The position numbers were made by a program, and so were the translations under genes. Shown one piece after another: positions 16,169 to 26,500 of a stretch of DNA of 58,251 bases; position 1 is the first letter of the stretch, and every line of letters begins with the position of its first letter. Below the pieces are notes generated by a model that made no database searches, was not told the DNA's origin, and was given only the letters and a program-made list of their open reading frames with translations. The DNA is from a virus, in IMG/VR virus record IMGVR_UViG_3300017708_002093, positions 1-58,251 of that record; one strand, 5' to 3'.

Positions 16169-17808
16169 CGATATTCCCACATGTGTGACATATCTCCATA
16201 CTCATCACTAAACCATCTATCACCATTATTATCAACGAAACTAGTATCGTTCAAACCATCATCCATAAAACCAAATGGTGCCATGTCTTGTTCAATTTGG
16301 TTTTTTTGATCTTCGTATAATCTCTTGCGGACATCCTGATCAGTTAATTCTTTAAAATAATCTTGTGAAACTAACCAGGCATAAATGACTAAACACATTG
16401 CCAAGTCATCATTACACCCTTCTTCTGCTTCAAATGAATTGTGTTTTTGAATAAAAGTAGTAAGTTCTGAAATAATCTCATAGTCATTGAAGATAAGTTT
16501 ATCTTCTTCAATGATCGTCTTGAGATTAAGAGATCCAACTTTTTTAACTGTTTTAGACATCTTGACACCAAGTTGAGTTTTCTTTCCAGAAAAACCTTGA
16601 CCTACAATTTGACCTGCCCTACCTCTCATAGAGCACATAAGAAGATTTTGATACTCTAAGTCGTATTGGAGAATTGATGCTACTTGATCACCAATGTCAT
16701 TGACTTCACATAGAATAAATGCACTATTATAACTTTTTGCTACTTCATAGATGATGTTTGGGAACAACATTGGTTTTATTTCATTATTTCTATACTTTGC
16801 AACTATCCTATGTGGAAATTCTGTGATGTCCACAACAACAAAAGCAGAATAATCTTCACTAACTCCTCTTGCCACATCAACAGTCATTGCATAATCATGA
16901 TTTTCTTTAGATGTTTCATGTATATCCAATCCAGCATTTTGTTGAATTGGATTATCGTAAGCAAGACTTCTAAGTTTTGATGGTGCAATGAGAGTATCAA
17001 CAGACCCTAAGAACTCACATTCAAACTCAACTTTAAACTGTGATTCGGAAGTATTTGCAATTGTGGTCTCTTTCCACTTTGAATCTCTCCCAGGGACTTC
17101 TGACCAATGAACATCAGTTGGAAGATATTCATTTTTTCCTTTTTCCGCATCATGCCAATACCTATAAAAATGATTCATCCCGTGAGGGGTAGAAACCATA
17201 ATTACCTTGGTACTTTTACCAGAAGTAATAGTAGGATAAACAGAGGCAAAGAACGAGTCAGCAATATGATTTGGGACGAACGCGAATTCGTCGAGAAAGA
17301 GGATGTTAAATGACATACCTCGAACAGCACTTGCAGACGTAGAAGCTGCCAATATCTTACTGCCATTTTCTAATTCGATAGAACCTTTATTCCATGATAT
17401 AATACCTTGTTGCATCCACTTTGGTAAGTTTTCATAAGCAGTTGCAAGTCTTTGTAACAATTCTCTTGCAGTTGCTGCTTTGTTTGCCAAAATACCGATG
17501 TTTACACTATCATTAAAAATAAGATAATGAAGTAAGTAAGATATAACAGTAGTACTTTTTCCCGTTTGACGGGGCATTTTGCAAATATTAAATCTGTTCT
17601 CATGAAACCTATTAATGAGTTTCTCTTGAAAATCATAAGGATGAAACTGAGTCAATCCTTCATCTAGAGAAACAATCTTAATATAATTATTCGCAAAATA
17701 AACAGGGTTTTTTTTGCATTCAACAAATTCCTCAATTTGTTCTTGTGTAAATTCAATCGCAGTATTTGCTTTTTTTAATAATGGATTACCAAGATATACA
17801 TCACTCAT
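16165..17808 (-). CDS. 17: Terminase large subunit gp17
   Basis: A 547-residue packaging motor (T4: 610). The ATPase part has Walker A RQTGKST at 80-86 and Walker B ILFLDEF at 169-175, followed by a coupling motif (VSTP); the C-terminal nuclease half has MTVDVARG and later acidic residues (EEGCNDDLAM). It pumps DNA into the prohead through gp20 and cuts the concatemer. Only 8 nt separate it from the large lysine-rich protein upstream. Cells making virions need gp16 as partner, encoded two genes upstream. Confidence 0.97.
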   Translation of the reverse strand: MSDVYLGNPLLKKANTAIEFTQEQIEEFVECKKNPVYFANNYIKIVSLDEGLTQFHPYDFQEKLINRFHENRFNICKMPRQTGKSTTVISYLLHYLIFNDSVNIGILANKAATARELLQRLATAYENLPKWMQQGIISWNKGSIELENGSKILAASTSASAVRGMSFNILFLDEFAFVPNHIADSFFASVYPTITSGKSTKVIMVSTPHGMNHFYRYWHDAEKGKNEYLPTDVHWSEVPGRDSKWKETTIANTSESQFKVEFECEFLGSVDTLIAPSKLRSLAYDNPIQQNAGLDIHETSKENHDYAMTVDVARGVSEDYSAFVVVDITEFPHRIVAKYRNNEIKPMLFPNIIYEVAKSYNSAFILCEVNDIGDQVASILQYDLEYQNLLMCSMRGRAGQIVGQGFSGKKTQLGVKMSKTVKKVGSLNLKTIIEEDKLIFNDYEIISELTTFIQKHNSFEAEEGCNDDLAMCLVIYAWLVSQDYFKELTDQDVRKRLYEDQKNQIEQDMAPFGFMDDGLNDTSFVDNNGDRWFSDEYGDMSHMWEYR

Positions 17809-17816
17809 GACAAAAT

Positions 17817-19394
17817 TTAATTACAATTCCATGCTCTAAGGGACTTATTGATTCTGCTATCGGGATCTCTAGCAGTTTTGGCAGAAGTTAATTTCTTTTT
17901 CATACCTTTCATTCTTGCACAGAATGATGCTCTCCTCTTATTACCTTTCTTTTTGGATGGTGCTTTGAGATCAGAACCAGGATTTTCTTTCTCATAAGAT
18001 TTACGTCCTTTTTCATTTAGACCACCAGATTCAGATTTACCTGATTTCTTAGTCCAGGCAGCACCTTCAGTTACTTGTAATAAAGGTTGTCCTGGTTCAT
18101 AATCAGAAACCATAAAGTTATAAACTCTTGCTCCTGGATAGACTTTATTAATTTGGTTTTGTACTTCTGATTTATTGGGAATTTTTGTATTAGGGAAGAA
18201 AATTTTAATACCATAGTATCTTGCCCTCCACCCAAAATTAACTGCAACAATGTTTCCAGTTTTTGCGGGAAGTCTTACTGCTTCATTAACTTTAGATACT
18301 AAAGGATCTGGTTTAATAACATCAATTACTTCAATAAAAGTGTTTCCATTTGCATCTTCGATAGTAGTGTTTTCACCATAAAGTTTTGGACCTTTTGCTT
18401 TCTTTTCTGCTGCTGCTTTTTCTCCTGGATTGGAAGTATTTCTGGCAAGATTTCCAATCTTTGCGGCACGTTTTTCTTTATTATGTGCGTTTACATCTAC
18501 ATCGAAAGAAACTACTCCACCTTCCTTTACACAACGATTATAAGTTTTACCAAAGAGTTTTTGTGTTCCTGTTTTTTTATAACCTTTCCAGCACTTCTTA
18601 CCTGCTTCATCAAGTTCCACAAATCCATTTACTTCTAATGCAGCAATTTGTGCAGGACTAAACTCTTCTTTTTTAGTACTATTTCCCCAATTATCTGCGC
18701 CTTTTTTGCGGCACTTAACCAATGCACCAGATGCATAAGCACTTGGCCAAACTTTATACCGTGACTTGACTTTATGATAGCAGGCATCTTTTTTACCTTC
18801 TTCCATTGTTATTGATTTGGCATTATCATCCCAATAACTTGTTCCATAAGCGCAGTCAGATCTTGTCTCTGCTTTTTTGCACTTAGGACAATAACGGAGT
18901 TCTTCTTTTCCTTCAGTAGATACGTTTTTTGATTTCTGGCGTTTACTCCATTCCATGTAAGACTCACCTGGTCTTAGTTTTTTAGGATTTTCTTTTGGTT
19001 TGGGACTAGAACTAGCACCGTCTTCACGAGCACGTTGGTTAGCACCAGGACCACCCAATTTACGATCTTTATCGGGATCTGGATTCCAATAGTCACCACG
19101 CTCTAGGATAGTTTCTTCAGTTGCCACGTTTTTCGCTTTCCCTTTTTTATTTGGATTTGGGTCTTCGGCATTCTTACGACGAAATGCTGCATCTTCTTCG
19201 TCTTTATTTAGGTCTCTCTTCATTTTTGAAGAACCACACTTTGGTTTAGTAGTTTGACCTGGTTGTTTTGCACAGGGTTTCCCTGCATACTTACCGCCTA
19301 ATTGAACCCAACCAGGAGTTCCGTCAGAAGACTTACTCTTCTTAAACCAATCACGAAGAGAAGAATCTCCACTTTTATTGCCTTCACTGAGCAT
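17817..19394 (-). CDS. Lysine-rich multi-module protein between the terminase genes (DUF5872/DUF6321-like)
   Basis: A 525-residue, very basic protein. Modules in order: an N-terminal LRDWFKKSKSSDGTPGWVQL unit with two Cys (about 10-60), a disordered Lys/Asn/Pro region, a Cys-rich YCPKC segment near 168, a block with KVWPSAYASGALVKCRKKG near 215, a second Cys-containing stretch, a folded middle (370-450) and a C-terminal basic block with RASFCARMKGMKKKLTSAKT. I associate these with DUF5872 and DUF6321, known from cyanophages and some giant viruses (memory). A virion or packaging role is inferred from position between gp16 and gp17 and a late promoter 27 nt upstream. Confidence 0.75.
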   Translation of the reverse strand: MLSEGNKSGDSSLRDWFKKSKSSDGTPGWVQLGGKYAGKPCAKQPGQTTKPKCGSSKMKRDLNKDEEDAAFRRKNAEDPNPNKKGKAKNVATEETILERGDYWNPDPDKDRKLGGPGANQRAREDGASSSPKPKENPKKLRPGESYMEWSKRQKSKNVSTEGKEELRYCPKCKKAETRSDCAYGTSYWDDNAKSITMEEGKKDACYHKVKSRYKVWPSAYASGALVKCRKKGADNWGNSTKKEEFSPAQIAALEVNGFVELDEAGKKCWKGYKKTGTQKLFGKTYNRCVKEGGVVSFDVDVNAHNKEKRAAKIGNLARNTSNPGEKAAAEKKAKGPKLYGENTTIEDANGNTFIEVIDVIKPDPLVSKVNEAVRLPAKTGNIVAVNFGWRARYYGIKIFFPNTKIPNKSEVQNQINKVYPGARVYNFMVSDYEPGQPLLQVTEGAAWTKKSGKSESGGLNEKGRKSYEKENPGSDLKAPSKKKGNKRRASFCARMKGMKKKLTSAKTARDPDSRINKSLRAWNCN

Positions 19395-19420
19395 AGGTAG
19401 TAAGTATTATCTACAATTAT

Positions 19421-19428
19421 TATTTATT
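19421..19428 (-). promoter_or_regulatory. Late promoter ahead of the lysine-rich protein and gp17
   Basis: AATAAATA on the minus strand, 27 nt before the ATG at 19394; it overlaps the gp16 stop codon. Confidence 0.7.
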
Positions 19429-19855
19429 CTTCTTCTTTGTTCTGCTTTAATAGTTTTGATAATTCGGCAGTAGAACCTACAAATAAAGCATTAGTGACAT
19501 TAGTAGGTCCTTTCGATCCCTTATCTTCTTCAAGATCCTTAAGTTTCTTTTGAAGGTCTAATAGCTTATCTGTGGCATCACCAACACTCTTAATAAGTTG
19601 TCCAGCAACTTCATACGCACGGGCAGAATCACTTTCCTGTGCAAGTTCTAAAACTCCATCAAGTGCTTCTTGACCTTTTTCGATAATTGAATAAAGATTA
19701 CCTCTGGTATAGTTGTAATCTTTATCAATATCTACAACAACATCTTTAACCTTATTATCAATAACTTTTGCTTCAACTTCAACGTTTTTTAATTCCACAT
19801 GCTCATCATCCTTTGTATTAAAAACTTCATTTAGATTGTCAAATTGATCTTTCAT
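19424..19855 (-). CDS. 16: Terminase small subunit gp16
   Basis: A 143-residue protein (T4: 164) with an acidic N-terminus, then DKDYNYTRGNLYSIIEKGQEALDGVLELAQESDSARAYEVAGQL, a coiled-coil (LLDLQKKLKDLEED) and NVTNALFVGSTAELSKLL. This order (DY..R.N.., two helices, coiled coil, N-A-x-F-V-G-S-T-x-E-L) matches T4 gp16. It regulates the ATPase of gp17 and helps start packaging. It follows gp15 with a 2-nt gap. The lysine-rich protein separates it from gp17, unlike in T4 where 16 and 17 are adjacent. Confidence 0.9.
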   Translation of the reverse strand: MKDQFDNLNEVFNTKDDEHVELKNVEVEAKVIDNKVKDVVVDIDKDYNYTRGNLYSIIEKGQEALDGVLELAQESDSARAYEVAGQLIKSVGDATDKLLDLQKKLKDLEEDKGSKGPTNVTNALFVGSTAELSKLLKQNKEEE

Positions 19856-19857
19856 AT

Positions 19858-20859
19858 TTAAAATGTAGTATCAAATCCAAAACTATCGCCCAATTCTATG
19901 AGGTCGTTATCTGCGGATGTGATAAGTTTAACATCAGTTCCAAGTACATGCTGAGTAATTGGAGTTCCATAAGAACCTCTTTCTACTTGAATTTGTGTAC
20001 CATCAACGGCAGTAATTTTCATAGTTTCTGAATCAATAGTAATGTATTCGTTCACGATCAATTGAGAAGCATCACCTACATTAAAGATGTCTGTGGAAAT
20101 TTCCAAATCACTAGAGAGTGTTGTTGCTATATTATTGGTATAACTTTTTGTTGCAACAGGTTCTGTTCTATAAGTAACATCTCGGATAGAACCGTTTGAA
20201 TCTCCAGAAACAAAACCAATAGATGCCTTTTTGATAATGTCTTTGGAAGAATCTGAAGGAACTGGTCCAAAGAGATATGTTTTTGCAGTAAATCTAAGAG
20301 TATAAATTAATGCTCTTCTGGAACTGAAATCTCCTTCATAATCATCATCAAAATTAATATTCGTTAGAGTAAATGGAATATCTTTTTTTTCTCCAATAGA
20401 ATCAACTAAATCTATAGTTACTGTATATGCTGGTTGGAAGTACGGAAGAATTTGTTCTACAATCTGTAAAGCATCATCATTCTGCTTTGTCATAATACTC
20501 AGTTCAAATTCCATGTTGTATGGAACTGGCATAAAAACTTTAGCTACTTTAGAACTATCAGTTTTTAATGGAACTAAAAATGACTGAGTAGTAGTAACTT
20601 TTCTAGAAGAATCGTAATTAAGTCCAGTAAACTCAAATGACATTCTAGGTAAAGTAATCTGAGTTGGATTATTCAAATCATCTGGAGATTGATTTAATCT
20701 CGCAAGAAATTTTTGAGTAGGTCCATACGCAAGAGGAACTTTAATTTGTGATATAATTTGATTAGAACTATTTCTTTGTTTAATAATAATGTTATTAAAC
20801 AAAGTTCCAAAACCAATTACAGTTCTTCTAAGAATTTCGTGATAAAAATATTCAAACAT
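19858..20859 (-). CDS. 15: Tail terminator / sheath stabiliser gp15
   Basis: A 333-residue protein (T4: 272). Starts MFEYFYHEILRRTVIGFGTLFNNI, with MPVPYNMEFELSIMTKQNDDALQIVEQILPYFQPAYTV in the middle, both typical for gp15. It caps the tail tube and sheath and joins tail to head. The last 90 residues form an extra module (about 245-325: SSDLEISTDIFNVGDASQL ... VERGSYGT) that recurs in the giant baseplate proteins here. It lies just after gp14 and before gp16, as in T4. Confidence 0.94.
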   Translation of the reverse strand: MFEYFYHEILRRTVIGFGTLFNNIIIKQRNSSNQIISQIKVPLAYGPTQKFLARLNQSPDDLNNPTQITLPRMSFEFTGLNYDSSRKVTTTQSFLVPLKTDSSKVAKVFMPVPYNMEFELSIMTKQNDDALQIVEQILPYFQPAYTVTIDLVDSIGEKKDIPFTLTNINFDDDYEGDFSSRRALIYTLRFTAKTYLFGPVPSDSSKDIIKKASIGFVSGDSNGSIRDVTYRTEPVATKSYTNNIATTLSSDLEISTDIFNVGDASQLIVNEYITIDSETMKITAVDGTQIQVERGSYGTPITQHVLGTDVKLITSADNDLIELGDSFGFDTTF

Positions 20860-20879
20860 TGTCTCTATTTACAATAATT

Positions 20880-22295
20880 TTAAGGCATTCCAAAAGGATT
20901 TCTCTCTGTGAAATCTAAAATACCATCTGCTTCAATTTGAATTTGGTTATTATCTTCATATTGACCAGATTTATTTGTAGAATCTCCAGAATCTTCTAGG
21001 TTATCTGTATTTAGTATTCTTAATGAGTAAGATGCTCCGGACTCTTCACCAACTAAAGATTCACCATTTACAAAGTCTCCATTTATGTTAGCAACTTCTA
21101 GGATATTTGTAACTGCATTCCAAGATTTAACTCTTCCAGTAACTCCACTCGAAGAACCGGTAATAATCTCATTATACGAATAAGTACCAGAACCTCCAAG
21201 AGAAACTGGATCCCCAATAACTATAGTTGGAAATTCTGTATAACCATAACCAGCATTAATGATTCTTATTTGACTAATAGTGCCAGCAGCACTTACAACA
21301 GCATATGCTTCAGGGGAAGTAGATCCAACTCCAACAAAAGAAACTGGTGGAGGTGTTAAATATCCTCCACCACCATCAGTTACAGTAATAATTCCTATAA
21401 CTCCATCATTAATGTATGCAGTTGCTTTTGCTCCCGAACCTGGTTCTCCATCAGTAAAAAAAAGAACTTTAGGTGGTACAGTATAACCAGAACCTACATT
21501 GGCAAGTTCAACACCCTGAACCATAAGCTTAGATTTATTATCTGGACTACAAGAAATAAGTCCCCCCAACATTGTTGCAATTCCAATAGCAGTTGTTCCT
21601 ACATCAGGTGCCGATGAGAAGGATACTCTTGGTACACTTAAATAATTTTTCCCTCTATTAGTGACATCAACATACTGAACAGCACCATTTACAATGTTTG
21701 TAACTGCAGTTGCAGTAGAACCTGCACCAATCATTTGTAATGTCTGAATGTAACCAATTTCTTTAGTATTATCGTCAATAAATTCTATATCTGTATCAAT
21801 ATCTTCATCTTGATATCGGTATAGTTCACACTTTAATTCATAAACATAATTCTTTTTGAGTTGATAAAATGGTTGTTCATGTTCAACATACTTAATTTCA
21901 AATAATCTATCACCTAATGGGAAATAAATTAAATCTCCCTCTTTAGGTCTACTGGTAAGTTTTACATCAGGTATATTTTTTGATAATGGTCCAATATAAT
22001 TTTCGTATCTTTCTTTCGAAATAATCAAAGTGAGGTCATCAATTTCCTGTATACCAAATTTAGAAAGTAGAGTTCCTTGCCCACCGTATCCATCATAATT
22101 ATCCACATAAGCTTCAATTGGATAGGCGTTTCTGAATTCTGATTCAATAACTTCTTTCATAATGGTTTTTTCAGTCACATATCTTCTAGGAAGATAATAA
22201 ACCTCAACACCATAAATTTTTAATTGTTCGTTAATAAGGTCTTGAACAAGACCTTGCTCTCCTGCAGAACCCTGGAGAAAAAATGGATTTAGCAT
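20880..22295 (-). CDS. 14: Neck protein gp14
   Basis: A 471-residue protein, much longer than T4 gp14 (256). The N-terminal LNPFFLQGSAGEQGLVQDLI and YYLPRRYVTEKTI, then NAYPIEAYVDNYDGYGGQG and LTSRPKEGDLIYFPLGDRLFEIKYVEHEQPFYQL, are hallmarks of gp14. From about 213 to 360 an insertion holds Gly-rich beta repeats (GSGYTVPP, GGGGYLTPPPVSFVG, GYGYTEFPTI). The C-terminus returns to a conserved ESNPFG-like end (FTERNPFGMP). It forms part of the head-tail neck. It follows gp13 with 4 nt between. Confidence 0.95.
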   Translation of the reverse strand: MLNPFFLQGSAGEQGLVQDLINEQLKIYGVEVYYLPRRYVTEKTIMKEVIESEFRNAYPIEAYVDNYDGYGGQGTLLSKFGIQEIDDLTLIISKERYENYIGPLSKNIPDVKLTSRPKEGDLIYFPLGDRLFEIKYVEHEQPFYQLKKNYVYELKCELYRYQDEDIDTDIEFIDDNTKEIGYIQTLQMIGAGSTATAVTNIVNGAVQYVDVTNRGKNYLSVPRVSFSSAPDVGTTAIGIATMLGGLISCSPDNKSKLMVQGVELANVGSGYTVPPKVLFFTDGEPGSGAKATAYINDGVIGIITVTDGGGGYLTPPPVSFVGVGSTSPEAYAVVSAAGTISQIRIINAGYGYTEFPTIVIGDPVSLGGSGTYSYNEIITGSSSGVTGRVKSWNAVTNILEVANINGDFVNGESLVGEESGASYSLRILNTDNLEDSGDSTNKSGQYEDNNQIQIEADGILDFTERNPFGMP

Positions 22296-22299
22296 TTGT

Positions 22300-23130
22300 T
22301 TATCCGATCATGTCTAAAGGTGGAAGTTCATAAGTTGAAGACATTTGATCCATTATCGTATCAAGTTCTCTCTGTCCATCATCATACATTTGCCTTCCAT
22401 TCAACTCAACTCCTCCCGGAAGTTTTACTCCTTGAAACTTAATTAAATTTTGTCCCCACTGACGTTTAATTAAAGAAGTAAGATATTTTTTAAGGAATGA
22501 ATCATTCCAAACTTGAGAGTAATCATTTGGGTTCATCATTCGATAACAATCAATTACGAAATAATCTCCGACTGATACACTAGACCAATCAATGTCTAAA
22601 TATAATCTATCTTGTCTTTTATTAAATCTTATTTGCTTTTGAGTATTCAATAAGAAATCAATATCTTCCAAATACGTTTTAGTCATCGCATAAGTAAGAA
22701 GTTCAGTTGATCCCCAATAATAAATGTCGTTCAAAAATAATTGATACTTAATACTAAACATTCCAGATGAGACTGAATTAGAACCTCCAAAAGTGAAGAT
22801 TTTATTAACTCCTACCACAGAGTTAGGAACTTGAAGATAATTACTATTTTCATAAAAATTGAAGGTAGTTCCAGCTCCAACAGTAGAAATTGATGATATT
22901 CCAACTCCAGATAATCCTGTTGCTCTACCTCTATCAATATCTCCTTGTGTTACTTGATATTTTAAGAACGTAGGATAGACACCATCAAAATGCCTTTCTT
23001 GAAAATACTGAATTGCGTCATCCACAAGATCTTCAATTTGCTCTATTGCAACATTAATTTCTAAAACAGGGGCACCCAGTTTCCTTAAACTGTAATCTAT
23101 TAATTCTTGTCTGGTAGATGGTTGTGCCAT
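22300..23130 (-). CDS. 13: Neck protein gp13
   Basis: A 276-residue protein (T4: 309). MAQPSTRQELIDYSLRKLGAPVLEINVAIEQIEDLVDDAIQYF is the standard opening, followed by QVTQGDIDRGRAT and a C-terminal KRQWGQNLIKFQGVKLPGGVELNG. It forms the upper ring of the neck below the portal. Its ATG shares a base with the stop of the 54-residue gene upstream (TAATG), suggesting coupled translation. Motifs and position are unambiguous. Confidence 0.96.
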   Translation of the reverse strand: MAQPSTRQELIDYSLRKLGAPVLEINVAIEQIEDLVDDAIQYFQERHFDGVYPTFLKYQVTQGDIDRGRATGLSGVGISSISTVGAGTTFNFYENSNYLQVPNSVVGVNKIFTFGGSNSVSSGMFSIKYQLFLNDIYYWGSTELLTYAMTKTYLEDIDFLLNTQKQIRFNKRQDRLYLDIDWSSVSVGDYFVIDCYRMMNPNDYSQVWNDSFLKKYLTSLIKRQWGQNLIKFQGVKLPGGVELNGRQMYDDGQRELDTIMDQMSSTYELPPLDMIG

Positions 23131-23294
23131 TATAGTTTAAATACGACTTCTTGCTGTTTGAAGTATAATTTTAGATAAGACTTTGCTACATTTTTCAAAG
23201 TATCTAAATCATCTATACTATCTATGTCTCTAGCAATTTTCTCATATTCAAATGATTTAGATATTGTATCTAAATGAATGTTATTTGGATCCAT
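23130..23294 (-). CDS. Small conserved hypothetical protein upstream of gp13
   Basis: A 54-residue frame MDPNNIHLDTISKSFEYEKI..., with SIDDLDTLKNVAKSYLKLYF and a C-terminal KQQEVVFKL. It overlaps the previous gene by 14 nt and gp13 by one base, so it is embedded in the late gene run. Two helices are predicted by pattern. I recall similar short proteins at this place in cyanophages. The helix pair is loosely like NblA (phycobilisome degradation), but key residues do not match well enough to call it that. Function unknown. Confidence 0.8.
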   Translation of the reverse strand: MDPNNIHLDTISKSFEYEKIARDIDSIDDLDTLKNVAKSYLKLYFKQQEVVFKL

Positions 23295-23508
23295 CTGCAA
23301 TACTTCTCAATAAAGATTTAATTTCGCTAAGATCTTCTTTAATTGAAGAAACTTCTTCTTGAAGATCTTTTATTTTCTTAGTCTCGGATAATTTTTGCCT
23401 ATAAGATTGAATGTACTTTTTATAGTTTTCATAATCTGTACTTACTATCCCGTTAGATAATGAATCTCTAACGAGATGGTTTTTATCTTTTACTTTAATG
23501 TAATCCAT
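23281..23508 (-). CDS. Small coiled-coil protein
   Basis: A 75-residue protein starting MDYIKVKDKNHLVRDSLSNG; this start at 23508 leaves one base after the giant baseplate gene, which is more likely than the in-frame ATG nine codons earlier inside that gene. The C-terminal half (KIKDLQEEVSSIKEDLSEI) is a clear coiled coil. The N-terminal VKxxxxLVRDxxSxxI pattern is common to small proteins near baseplate genes of marine T4-like phages (memory). Its role is unknown; a virion or assembly accessory protein is plausible. Confidence 0.8.
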   Translation of the reverse strand: MDYIKVKDKNHLVRDSLSNGIVSTDYENYKKYIQSYRQKLSETKKIKDLQEEVSSIKEDLSEIKSLLRSIADGSK

Positions 23509-23509
23509 A

Positions 23510-26500
23510 TTATCCCTTTGGTTTGATAGTTGCAATTGCTCTCAATTCTTTCACTTCTGGTGGTACTGCCTGATTTTCAGATGCCATTACAATCTTGATA
23601 GAAAATGCATCAAACTCTGGCAAATCATCTACACTATATTCATAGTCTCTAAAGATTTGATTTGATGTTTCAGTAACTTTACTATCAGAAGATCCATCAT
23701 TCAGTGAATTATCAATAACTCTCTTTATTCCCTGACCATCTACACTATAGTTTGAATAACCTGGAAATAACTCATAGTTTTGTGAAATTTCAGTAGAATC
23801 AGATCTAAACAGTCTATAAAGAACTCTAACATCATTTTGATTAGTTCTACTTGCAGAAAGAAAAACTTTGAGAGAGTTTGCTGGAAGTTTCATTCTAACT
23901 GGTTTTGAGATGTAAATAGCAGCATGATCATCATCAAATAATGTTCTAGTGTTATCTGAAGTTGCGTATGTAGAATTGTCTCCAATTCCATTTGGATTAT
24001 TGACTAAATTACTGGTTAGAATAACATTAGTCTTAACTAAATCAATAACAGGAGAAACTAAAGAATTATTGGTGTTCATTAATATTTCCATAGTCAAAGA
24101 TTTGGAACCTGGAGATAAAGTTCCAATGTTCTTTTCTTCATTTACTTTAGAGCAAACAAATCTGGGTGATGACAGTAAATTAATTTCTCCGATAGAAACA
24201 TCTTCAAATCCTAAATCAGTAAATGAATTTTCATTTCCACCAACACTAGTTCCAGCAAAAGATCTCAATTTAGCATCCATTGATGTTTCTGAAGGAACTA
24301 TTGTTGCAAAATTTGGAGTAATTGCTTCATACTGAATGTTAGAACTAAGATTTGTGCCAGATCTTCCTTTCTGAACAGTTTCTAAGAAATATCTGTCATT
24401 TGTTCTATCTACGCCAATAGAAGTGCCTTCAAAGTCAGTAGCACCCATTTCGAGTTTGACATGGTAACTATTGAGATTAGTTGGATGTTTGGTTTGATCT
24501 ACCAAAGAAAGATTGTGAACTTTATTGATTCTTCTTAATGAAATTCCATTAAATTCATATTTTTCTACAGAAGATCCAATAGGATATGTTGGAGATCTAA
24601 CATCATTAAATGATCTTTGAGTGATTTGAAGTGTGTTATTAACAACATTGTTATACTCAACAAGTTCTTTTCCTATTAATGCATATCCTGGATTAGATGA
24701 GTCAACAGTATTTCCCTCGAAAGTATCAAATCCAGTAGCGTCTTCTAAACCAATTTCAGTTTCTGAAGCAATAATTTCTGTGGTAGTTTCGGATAAATAT
24801 CCTCCATCAAAAGTAGGTCTCATTTCTGAAATTCTCAGATAATTTTCTGGAGAATGCATTCCATGATTTACATGATAAATTTTCATGTGAAGACCGGTAT
24901 TATATTGATCGTCAATTACAGTTGAAGGTTTTACATCAGGACCAACATATGTAGTTATACCGGAAGAATTAATATAAGAAATGGTAGTAATACCAGTAGA
25001 GAACTGACCTTGAATATCTTCAACTATAAAAGTATTAGTTGATCCAATAGAAGTAACTTGGAACCTTGCCCCAAAACCACTGTTAATTGATGCATCTTCA
25101 GGAATTACTAAGACATCACCAACAGTATATGCATTTCCACCATCAGTAATGTTAATTACATTTACTTGACCATCAGAATTTGTATTTAACTCTGCTACTG
25201 CACCAAATCCATCTCCAGTCACTGATTCCAAAGAAATATTTGATAGAGTTGCAGAAGTACTATATCCCGTGCCAACAGTAAGAACTGAAGCACCAGAACC
25301 AACTAAAATACTTCCACCTATTGCAACTAAAGTTCCAGTTGCAGATCCTTGAACTAAAGATACTCCAGGAACAACATCTTGATCGTATGTAGTAGTATCA
25401 AAACCAACAATTGATTTCTTGGAAAGAGGGAGTAATTGATTTGCGCCAGTTACAGTTATTTTCTTATTAGACTTTGCAAGTGTTGGATTAAAAAATCTAA
25501 CTAGTCCTTGAGGTTTAAAATTAGCTCTATAAATCTTATATTTAAGATCTTCTAATTGGGATGGCGTCCAAACTGATCCATTTTGCGATTTAAATAGACT
25601 CCCCAAAGTATATTGCTGTGATAATTTTATTCCAGTGGTAATGTCGTTCTGACCTAATTCAGAAATAAACACCCTATAATTAGGACTTCCCGAAAGGAGA
25701 ACTATGGCATATTCTGATGATTGCTGAGATCCAATAGGTGCTTGCCTAGTTTGTATTTCCTTAGGTCCATTCAAATAAACTGGTGATGGGAATCTTATTC
25801 TTGTAGGAACAGATCCATCAATAGAAAGATTAACTTGACTTGGTTCTAAAGTAACTTCGGAGAATGGAACAACTAATGTGCTAGGAACTCCAGCAATCAT
25901 TGGTCTAATTTGGAACGTTACTGGAACCTGATTGTCTTTAGTTTCAAAATAAATATCACAAGATGTTAAGAAAATTCCAGAAGCATCACGTACATAAAAT
26001 GATTGTGCTAAAGGATCCCATTGCTCCCAAGATCCAAATTGCCCATTATTATTATTACTATTATTAGTAGTAGTTGCAGTTGTAGTATTGATTGTAGTAT
26101 TTGTAATATTAGTTGTGTTTTTTACTCTTTCCGGAATTATTGTGATATTTCTTGTTGTAGTAATTGTAGTTTCTTCAATATTACGAATCCCGGAAGAAAT
26201 ATACTCTGCTTCCGCTGAACTTTCATTAACTCTTTGATTTGGTATAAATTCATCAAATTTTAATCCAAGATCGCTTAAATTTGGAGTGTCAATAACAGTA
26301 AACGTGTTTTCTCCATTTATCCATTTTGGATTTCCAACTACGTTTGGATTTGGTATGAATATAGAACCAATAAGTCTTCCAGCATTATCTGAAATTAATC
26401 TCACTTTGGTGACTTTTGCTACAGCACCAGAACTATTTCCAATTAGAGTCATTTGCTCGTTAATCAAACCAAAATACTCAGTTTCTGCAGGTAATTGAAG

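Noticed and set aside
23130-23294. NblA (phycobilisome degradation) for the 54-residue protein
   Set aside because: Only a loose helix-pair resemblance; the conserved NblA residues are not convincingly present.
23949-24335. Plus-strand frame of 128 codons
   Set aside because: Shadow of the giant baseplate gene.
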